Of a stretch of DNA of 64,000 nucleotides, positions 58,938-64,000 are shown in pieces. Source of the DNA: Bacteroides fragilis (GTDB lineage: Bacteria; Bacillota; Clostridia; Lachnospirales; Lachnospiraceae); the NCBI GenBank assembly GCA_023664485.1, contig JAMPFK010000012.1, positions 1-64,000 on the forward strand, written 5' to 3'. Position numbers and translations under genes: made by a program. The notes below the pieces were generated by a model that saw only the letters and a program-made list of their open reading frames with translations, was not told the DNA's origin and did no database searches. The first letter of the stretch is position 1, and every line of letters begins with the position of its first letter.

Positions 58938-58990
58938 TGCGGCGGCGTTCCGGCCGGAGAGGACAACGTTCCCGGCGGAGTGCCGCCGCA
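58938..58990 (-). promoter_or_regulatory. Structured 5' leader of the DAHP synthase gene
   Basis: On the minus strand TGCGGCGGC (58990-58982) pairs with GCCGCCGCA (58946-58938), a perfect 9-bp outer stem, and GCCGG with CCGGC form an inner one. It lies between the promoter and the ATG. No T-box consensus is seen. It could control entry of ribosomes or transcription by aromatic amino acids, but no ligand can be named. Confidence 0.5.
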
Positions 58991-59022
58991 TTCCACATCA
59001 TTTTTCTGGCTAAAACAGATAT

Positions 59023-59051
59023 ATTATAGTATATTAGAGAAAGAACCGCAA
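59023..59051 (-). promoter_or_regulatory. Sigma-A promoter of the DAHP synthase gene
   Basis: On the minus strand TTGCGG (59051-59046), 17 bp, TATAAT (59028-59023). It lies directly behind the stop of the flippase gene. Confidence 0.75.
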
Positions 59052-59065
59052 GTGGAATGTAACGG

Positions 59066-60433
59066 CTAATCTGCGGCTGTCCGATGGCGTCTGCAGATGC
59101 GCAGGGAGGAGAAGGTGCAGAGAGAGGTCTGTACCATCTGGCTTGCGAGCATCCCCCACAGATAACCTTTGATGCCATAGATGGGGATCGCATAGAAAAC
59201 GAACAGCAGGCGGACGAGCAGGCTTAAAATGCTGTAGAAAAAGGTAAGCGCGGTTTTTCCGAGCCCGTTCAGGATGCTGTTCAGGGTGCTGGCAATGTAT
59301 AAAAAAGGGCAGATGAAGCTGAGGGTCAAAATGAAGCTTCCGGCGAGTTCACTGTTAAAAAGGAGCCTTCCGGCGAGGCGGCCGAACAGAAGGAACGCGG
59401 CAGTACAGCCGAAACCAAGCAGGAGGCAGTATTTGATGGATTTCCAGATTGCTTTTGTGACAGCGTGCTGATTGCCGCCCGCGTCCGCCTCTGCGACGAT
59501 CGGCAGGAGCAGGACGGAGATGGAGTTGGTGATGGCGGAGGGAAACAGGATGAGCGGAAGGCTCATACCGGTCAGGACGCCGTAGACGCCCAGGGCATCC
59601 GCATTGTTCAGGCCGTATGCCATAAGTTTATTAGGAATATAGATTGCTTCAATACTTTGCAGAACATTGATAATAATGCGGTTTGCCGATAAGGGGACGG
59701 CAAGGCGCAGAAGGTTATCCGCAATCTGCCTGTAAGCGCGCAGTGTGTGTCTGCGGGGAGATAACGGCTGTGGGCGGGAGGAGCCGCCGGATACCTGAAA
59801 AGAACGGCTGATAATAGCGGCAATGGAGACGATCATGGAAGCGCCCTCTCCGATGACGAGTCCTACGACCGCGAAGCTGATGGTGGGCCTCATGTTTTGT
59901 CTGGCGCACAGGTAGTAGATCAGGTAGACGGAGCCGACCCTTATGATCTGCTCAGACAGCTGGGTCAGGGCGGGGACCACGGTCTTTTTGATACCGTAAA
60001 AATAGCCGTTGATGCAGGAATGCACTGTCGCCATCGGAATGGAAAGAGAAATAATGCGCAGCAGCGGCGCAGTCCGCTTTTCCAACAGGAAGGAGACGGC
60101 GATCCATTCGGAATATCTGTAAATATAGGCCATACAGCCAAACGAGATGGCCATCGACAACAGAAAGCCGGTCCACAGGGTTCGGAAAGAGGACTGATAG
60201 TCGCGCGTCGTGGTTTCGCTCGCCACATATTTGGAAATGGCGGTCTGCATACCCGATACGGTCAGGGAAAAAGAAAGCGCCAGCACCGGAGAGATGAGCT
60301 GATAGATGCCCATTCCCTCTGCGCCAAATACTTTCGACAGGAAGATACGATAGAAAAAGCCGATAAAACGGCTGAGAAGTCCGGTAACGGTCAAAATAGC
60401 GGTCCCGATCAACAGGGGGTTTTTGCGTTTCAT
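59066..60433 (-). CDS. SpoVB/MOP-type flippase, second copy
   Basis: The 455-residue protein has about 12 helices and begins KRKNPLLIGTAILTVTGLLSRFIGFFYRIFLSKVFGAEGMGIYQLI, close to stage V sporulation protein B. It would move lipid-linked wall or cortex precursors. It is nearer SpoVB in length than the 39014 flippase (545 residues). Its ribosome binding site is supplied by dispersed repeat copy C. Confidence 0.85.
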   Translation of the reverse strand: MKRKNPLLIGTAILTVTGLLSRFIGFFYRIFLSKVFGAEGMGIYQLISPVLALSFSLTVSGMQTAISKYVASETTTRDYQSSFRTLWTGFLLSMAISFGCMAYIYRYSEWIAVSFLLEKRTAPLLRIISLSIPMATVHSCINGYFYGIKKTVVPALTQLSEQIIRVGSVYLIYYLCARQNMRPTISFAVVGLVIGEGASMIVSIAAIISRSFQVSGGSSRPQPLSPRRHTLRAYRQIADNLLRLAVPLSANRIIINVLQSIEAIYIPNKLMAYGLNNADALGVYGVLTGMSLPLILFPSAITNSISVLLLPIVAEADAGGNQHAVTKAIWKSIKYCLLLGFGCTAAFLLFGRLAGRLLFNSELAGSFILTLSFICPFLYIASTLNSILNGLGKTALTFFYSILSLLVRLLFVFYAIPIYGIKGYLWGMLASQMVQTSLCTFSSLRICRRHRTAAD

Positions 60434-60480
60434 AGAAATCCTCCATTCTTGCTCAGCCTGCGAAAAATTTATTTTTCACA
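60434..60480 (-). repeat. Dispersed hairpin-RBS repeat, copy C (short form, before the flippase)
   Basis: On the minus strand it reads TGTGAAAAATAAATTTTTCG and then CAGGCTGAGCAAGAATGGAG followed by GATTTCT and the ATG. The first part is the palindrome of copies A and E cut at TTTTTC; the second is the tail of copy A. The middle of the repeat has been lost between two TTC-containing stretches. Confidence 0.75.
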
Positions 60481-60534
60481 GCACATTTGTGGAGAGGTTC
60501 GTCATTTTATCATATGCGGGAGAGGTAACGGAAT

Positions 60535-61632
60535 ATGAAAGAGAAAGTAGTAGTAGGGATGTCCGGCGGAGTGGATTCTTCAGCCGCCGCTTATCTGTTA
60601 AAAGAGCAGGGATATGATGTCATCGGCGTCACGATGCAGATATGGCAGGACGAAGAGACGGCGGTACAGGCGGAGAACGGCGGATGCTGCGGATTGTCCG
60701 CCGTAGAGGATGCGGGACAGGTGGCGCGGATACTCGGCATCCCTCACTACGTCATGAACTTCAGAAAGGAATTTCGGGAGAAGGTCGTGGATTATTTTAC
60801 GGAAGCTTATCTGAAAGGCTGTACGCCCAACCCCTGTATCGCCTGCAACCGTTATGTAAAATGGGAGTCTCTTTTACAGAGAAGCATGGAGATCGGGGCG
60901 GACTATATCGCTACCGGGCATTATGCCAGAATCTTAAAGCTTCCGGGCGGAAGATATACTGTCGGAAACGCGGCGGCCGCAGCCAAAGATCAGACTTATG
61001 CGCTGTACGGGCTGACTCAGTATCAGCTGGCCCATACGCTTATGCCGGTGGGAGATTATACGAAAGAAGAGATCCGGCGGATTGCCGGCCGGGCGGGTCT
61101 TCCGGTCGCTTCCAAGCCGGACAGCCAGGAGATCTGTTTTATTCCGGATCACGATTATGCGGCTTTTATCGACCGCGCGGCAGAGGGCAGGGCGCCGGGA
61201 AAGGGAAAGTATGTGACGAAGGACGGCGCCGTGCTGGGAGAGCACCTGGGCATCACCCATTATACAATCGGGCAGCGCAAAGGCCTGAATCTGGCGATGG
61301 GGCGTCCCGTTTTTGTGACGGAGATCCGGCCGGAAAGCAATGAGGTCGTTATCGGGGATGCGGAAGATGTTTTCGGCGATACGCTGTTCTGCAACGAGTT
61401 GAATTTTATGGGAATAGAGGAGCTGTCGGAGCCAAGGGAGGCAGTAGCTAAAATACGCTATGCGCATCCGGGCGAGAGATGCCTGATCGAAAAGGCTGGC
61501 CCGGACAGGATCAAATGCAGCTTTCACAGGCCGGTCCGGGCGATTACGCCGGGACAGGCGGTCGTTTTTTACGACGGGGGATATGTGCTGGGCGGCGGCA
61601 CGATCATGAGATCCGGGGATTTTTTTGGATAA
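60535..61632 (+). CDS. mnmA: tRNA-specific 2-thiouridylase MnmA
   Basis: The 365-residue protein has the PP-loop GMSGGVDSSAAAYLL, the first catalytic Cys in GCTPNPCIACNRYVKW and the second in KPDSQEICFIPDHDY. The GQRKGLNLAMG region and C-terminal beta barrel are typical. It puts sulphur on U34 of tRNA for Lys, Glu and Gln. RBS GGGAGAGG. Confidence 0.96.
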   Translation: MKEKVVVGMSGGVDSSAAAYLLKEQGYDVIGVTMQIWQDEETAVQAENGGCCGLSAVEDAGQVARILGIPHYVMNFRKEFREKVVDYFTEAYLKGCTPNPCIACNRYVKWESLLQRSMEIGADYIATGHYARILKLPGGRYTVGNAAAAAKDQTYALYGLTQYQLAHTLMPVGDYTKEEIRRIAGRAGLPVASKPDSQEICFIPDHDYAAFIDRAAEGRAPGKGKYVTKDGAVLGEHLGITHYTIGQRKGLNLAMGRPVFVTEIRPESNEVVIGDAEDVFGDTLFCNELNFMGIEELSEPREAVAKIRYAHPGERCLIEKAGPDRIKCSFHRPVRAITPGQAVVFYDGGYVLGGGTIMRSGDFFG

Positions 61633-61727
61633 AATAAGAAAATGTTAAGAAAATCTACTGTTTTCCTTCACGATATTTTCACGGAGCCTGTGATAAACTA
61701 ATGTGAAAAGAAAGGAATGAGAGGAAA

Positions 61728-62057
61728 ATGGTCGAATCGAAATATACGCATGTGAAGGTTAATAATGAAATAGAACTGTGTGAGGTCTATGATAAGGAGA
61801 CAAAGGAAAAGGTGAAAAAAGCCTTTTTCGGCGCGGGAGTCTCCTTTTTTATCAAATTCAGGAAAGCGGCGCCGGGCAAAGAGGGCAGATTTATCATCTG
61901 TGTCAACAGCAGCCAGCGGGGCACGGCTAAAACGGCTATTCTCAGAAAGGTGCCCCGTGCAAAAGAGCTTGTCTGCTTTTTTGACGGCTCATATTTTATG
62001 AAAGGAGACGCTCCGCCTTTCAAACGTGCTGTAGTAGCGGAAACCACAGCCGGTTAG
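61728..62057 (+). CDS. Small protein of unknown function
   Basis: The 109-residue protein starts behind GAGAGGAAA and is basic, soluble and without a clear motif. It shows beta-rich stretches (YTHVKVNNEIELCEVYDKET, GRFIICVNSSQRGTAKTAIL). I do not recognise a family. Its last 69 nt overlap the 3' end of hisJ on the other strand; because hisJ has its normal C-terminus, the unusual tail belongs to this gene. The start and first 85 codons look real. Confidence 0.55.
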   Translation: MVESKYTHVKVNNEIELCEVYDKETKEKVKKAFFGAGVSFFIKFRKAAPGKEGRFIICVNSSQRGTAKTAILRKVPRAKELVCFFDGSYFMKGDAPPFKRAVVAETTAG

Positions 62058-62807
62058 CATCGCTGCGGCACGGTCGAAGTAAGACGCGATGCGGCCGGGC
62101 GCATGGGCGTCGGAGCCGACCGTAACGATCTCGCCGCCGAGCTCTTTGTAGCGGCGAAGGATGGCTGTGCAGGGATTGGCTTCCCGCAGGCCGTTCGAGA
62201 GCCCGCCGGTATTGAGTTCAATGCCTTTGCCGTCCTGAATCAGCTTTTCCAGAATTTTGTCGAGGATATCCCGGTATTGCCCGTAAGTATATCCGCCGTC
62301 TTTCTGCGGACCGTAACGGACAATATAGTCCAGATGGCCGTAGACATCGAAATTGCTGAAGCATTTCAGATTCTCCAGAATGGATTCAAAGTATTCGCGG
62401 TAGGCTTCTTCCTGTTTCCTCCCCTCATAAAACGCCGGATAATAGGGGTCGCTGCCATTGCAGAGATGGGAGGAGCCGATGATGAAGTCGTATTCATGCG
62501 CCCTGGCAAAGGCCGCATTTTTTTTGGACAGATATGGCTGTAAGCCGAGTTCAACACCGAAAACAAGTGTTATTTTATCTGCGTATTTGTCCCTGCATCT
62601 TAGAAATTCATAAAGATAGGAGTCAGGATTCAAATCGAAAAATCCGGCGGGCGTTTCCGGCGAGACGGGGTAATCGAAGTCCTGATGTTCCGTGAAGCAC
62701 ATCTTTGTCAAGCCCATCCTGATACCCTGTAAGACCATTTTTTCCATTGGTGTGTCGGAATCTCCCGAAAAAGAAGAATGCAGGTGATAATCGGCTGTAA
62801 TCGGCAT
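61989..62807 (-). CDS. hisJ: Histidinol-phosphatase, PHP type
   Basis: The 272-residue protein has the PHP metal motifs DYHLHSSFSGD, FTEHQDFD, FGVELGLQPY, IIGSSHLCNG, VYGHLDYIVRYG and GSDAHAPGRI. HisK/HisJ enzymes of Firmicutes have this layout. It would remove phosphate from histidinol phosphate in histidine synthesis. No other his gene is near, so other phosphomonoester substrates cannot be excluded. AAAGGAGG lies 7 nt before the ATG. Confidence 0.88.
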   Translation of the reverse strand: MPITADYHLHSSFSGDSDTPMEKMVLQGIRMGLTKMCFTEHQDFDYPVSPETPAGFFDLNPDSYLYEFLRCRDKYADKITLVFGVELGLQPYLSKKNAAFARAHEYDFIIGSSHLCNGSDPYYPAFYEGRKQEEAYREYFESILENLKCFSNFDVYGHLDYIVRYGPQKDGGYTYGQYRDILDKILEKLIQDGKGIELNTGGLSNGLREANPCTAILRRYKELGGEIVTVGSDAHAPGRIASYFDRAAAMLTGCGFRYYSTFERRSVSFHKI

Positions 62808-62847
62808 AGTAAGCCTCCTTTTGTGATATAATGAGCGTTAGCGAGAA

Positions 62848-62943
62848 GAATAAGCCTGCTTATTCGGCGAGCGGCGAATGGCGGTTATTAACGAGCAAGC
62901 GTCCGATGAAATCGGACAAGGAGCGCTGAAAGCGCGAGCTTGC
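62848..62943 (+). repeat. Multi-hairpin element with a three-way junction
   Basis: GAATAAGC with GCTTATTC (62848-62865) is a first hairpin. Then GCAAGC (62895-62900) pairs with GCTTGC (62938-62943) around two hairpins with GAA loops, GTCCGAT/ATCGGAC (62901-62917) and GCGCT/AGCGC (62923-62935). This gives a compact three-way junction. It could be a structured RNA or a repeat of the kind seen between genes in Lachnospiraceae. Confidence 0.6.
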
Positions 62944-63081
62944 GAGTTTAAATGATATACTGCTTCAACAGACTGTGCGGTATATCCGGCACCGTATCAG
63001 TATAGTGCATTTCAGAAGGAATGGCAAGTGCCGCCAAATTATAAAATAGTTATAAATTTCCAATTATTTTCGATTTACACC

Positions 63082-63134
63082 TTGAATTTTATGGACAAAT
63101 TAGGTAAAATAATTTTGCTGACAAAATTTTGTCA
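63082..63134 (+). promoter_or_regulatory. gap promoter with a palindromic operator at the start point
   Basis: TTGAAT (63082-63087), 17 bp, TAAAAT (63105-63110). The perfect 16-bp palindrome TGACAAAATTTTGTCA (63119-63134) lies directly on or behind the expected start near 63117, a classic repressor site. The protein is unknown. The site does not match Rex or CcpA consensus closely. Confidence 0.65.
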
Positions 63135-63201
63135 ATCTGCATTTTATCTCTGCAGACTGGCAGAATAATATAAAATATTTTTATATTAGGAGGAAACGAA
63201 A

Positions 63202-64000
63202 ATGGCAGTAAAAGTAGCAATCAATGGTTTTGGCCGTATCGGTCGTCTTGCATTCAGACAGATGTTCGGTGCAGAGGGATACGAGGTAGTAGCAATTAAC
63301 GATTTAACAAGCCCTAAGATGCTTGCACACTTGTTGAAGTATGATTCTTCACAGGGCAGATATGAAAAAGGCGATACAGTTTCAGCCGGTGAAGATTCCA
63401 TCACAGTTGACGGCAAGACTCTGAAGATCTACAAAGAGCCTGATGCTAACAATTGTCCTTGGGGCGAGCTTGGCGTAGATGTTGTTCTGGAGTGCTCAGG
63501 CTTCTACACATCCAAAGAAAAAGCACAGGCGCACATCAATGCCGGCGCTAAGAAAGTTGTTATTTCTGCGCCTGCAGGAAACGATCTTCCTACAATCGTT
63601 TACAATGTAAACCACACAACACTGACAAAGGATGACACAATTATCTCAGCGGCATCCTGTACAACGAACTGCCTGGCGCCTATGGCAAAAGCGCTGAATG
63701 ATCTGGCAACGATCAAATCCGGTATCATGAGCACGATTCATGCTTACACAGGCGACCAGATGATTCTTGACGGTCCTCAGAGAAAAGGCGATCTGAGAAG
63801 GTCACGCGCAGGCGCTATCAACATCGTTCCGAACAGCACAGGCGCGGCGAAGGCAATCGGTCTTGTTATTCCCGAACTGAACGGCAAGCTGATCGGTTCC
63901 GCACAGCGTGTTCCTACTCCGACAGGTTCTACAACGATCCTCGTAGCGACTGTTGAGAAGTCCGTAACAAAAGACGAAATCAATGCGGCTATGAAAGCGG
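63202..64000 (+). CDS. gap: Glyceraldehyde-3-phosphate dehydrogenase, N-terminal part (cut by the window)
   Basis: The frame is open for 266 codons to the window edge and the rest is outside. The NAD site is INGFGRIGRLAFRQMF, the catalytic Cys is in SAASCTTNCLAPMAKAL and the phosphate site in TGDQMILDGPQRKGDLRRSRAGAINIVP, all split here only by description. It oxidises glyceraldehyde 3-phosphate in glycolysis. The codon use (many GCA, ACA, CTT) is that of a highly expressed gene, unlike its neighbours. RBS TTAGGAGGAAACG is strong. Confidence 0.97.
   Translation, partial: MAVKVAINGFGRIGRLAFRQMFGAEGYEVVAINDLTSPKMLAHLLKYDSSQGRYEKGDTVSAGEDSITVDGKTLKIYKEPDANNCPWGELGVDVVLECSGFYTSKEKAQAHINAGAKKVVISAPAGNDLPTIVYNVNHTTLTKDDTIISAASCTTNCLAPMAKALNDLATIKSGIMSTIHAYTGDQMILDGPQRKGDLRRSRAGAINIVPNSTGAAKAIGLVIPELNGKLIGSAQRVPTPTGSTTILVATVEKSVTKDEINAAMKA

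Larger units (their letters stand above)
62808..63201. other. 394-bp intergenic region between hisJ and gap
   Basis: It holds the hisJ ribosome binding site, a plus-strand extended -10 (TGATATAAT, 62824-62832 region), a multi-hairpin element (62848-62943), an AT-rich stretch, and the gap promoter with its palindrome. No credible coding frame was seen. Confidence 0.7.

Noticed and set aside
58938..58990. T-box riboswitch in the DAHP synthase leader
   Set aside because: The conserved T-box sequence and antiterminator are not present.
58897..59193. 99-residue N-terminal extension of the DAHP synthase
   Set aside because: It covers the promoter and structured leader, and the family N-terminus fits the ATG at 58896.
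63202..64000. Truncated gap gene as pseudogene
   Set aside because: The frame is intact up to the window edge, so the cut is due to the window.

Overview
The window reads as a chromosome segment of an endospore-forming anaerobic member of the Clostridia, most likely family Lachnospiraceae. The evidence is a complete spoIIIA operon, spoIVB, a spo0A-like gene, spoIIM, CotF-like coat genes, AG-rich ribosome binding sites, several TTG/GTG starts, and the Firmicute gene order asp23-nusB-xseA-xseB-ispA-dxs-tlyA-nadK-argR-recN-spoIVB-spo0A. No rRNA, tRNA, CRISPR array or insertion sequence was seen.

Layout. 1-2805 is the right end of a prophage: an inverted tail-fibre fragment without a start, two small phage proteins, a holin and an endolysin. 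2962-7714 holds an aldose epimerase, a two-gene ABC exporter and two COG0523/CobW-type GTPases, one with a very His-rich metal-binding stretch. 7701-12338 is a lantibiotic-immunity-type ABC transporter divergent from a two-component system. 12397-16512 carries a YlmH-like S4 protein, a CmpB-family membrane protein, a PHP hydrolase and rarA. 16615-22003 is spoIIIAA-AH behind a good sigma-E promoter. 22118-26288 holds deoB, prfC and a transglutaminase-like exported protein. 26376-37332 is the housekeeping and sporulation cluster ending in a Spo0A that has lost its receiver core. 37540-43085 has glgA with an unusual tandem-hairpin leader, a SpoVB-type flippase, two CotF-like proteins and rqcH. 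43285-48540 is yicC-remA-gmk-rpoZ-rimO-pgsA-cinA. 48584-56744 holds a Tyr/Gly/Asn-repeat membrane protein, recA, recX, rny, an aminotransferase, a Nudix hydrolase and spoIIM. 56941-64000 has a Xer recombinase, a DAHP synthase with a structured leader, a second SpoVB-type flippase, mnmA, a small unknown, hisJ and the start of gap.

The genes make themes rather than one pathway. Sporulation: spoIIIA feeding channel, SpoIVB signalling protease, Spo0A-like factor, SpoIIM, coat proteins. DNA repair: rarA, recN, recA, recX, xseAB, with LexA-type boxes at rarA and recA. RNA and translation: nusB, tlyA, rimO, mnmA, prfC, rqcH, rny, yicC. Isoprenoid and wall precursors: ispA, dxs and two flippases.

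The most unusual signals are: (i) a Spo0A DNA-binding domain with most of the receiver, including the phosphoacceptor region, deleted at the canonical spoIVB-spo0A locus; (ii) a dispersed intergenic repeat family (hairpin, second hairpin, ribosome binding site) lying directly in front of start codons, even inside operons; (iii) a shared initiation module, AAAGG then 13 nt then ATG, at five genes; (iv) four exact-length 30-bp hairpin units forming the glgA leader; (v) a LexA-like box inside the rarA promoter; (vi) a 16-bp palindrome at the gap transcription start. Start codons below were chosen by ribosome binding site and family N-terminus. Family assignments rest on recognised motifs, not on a database search.
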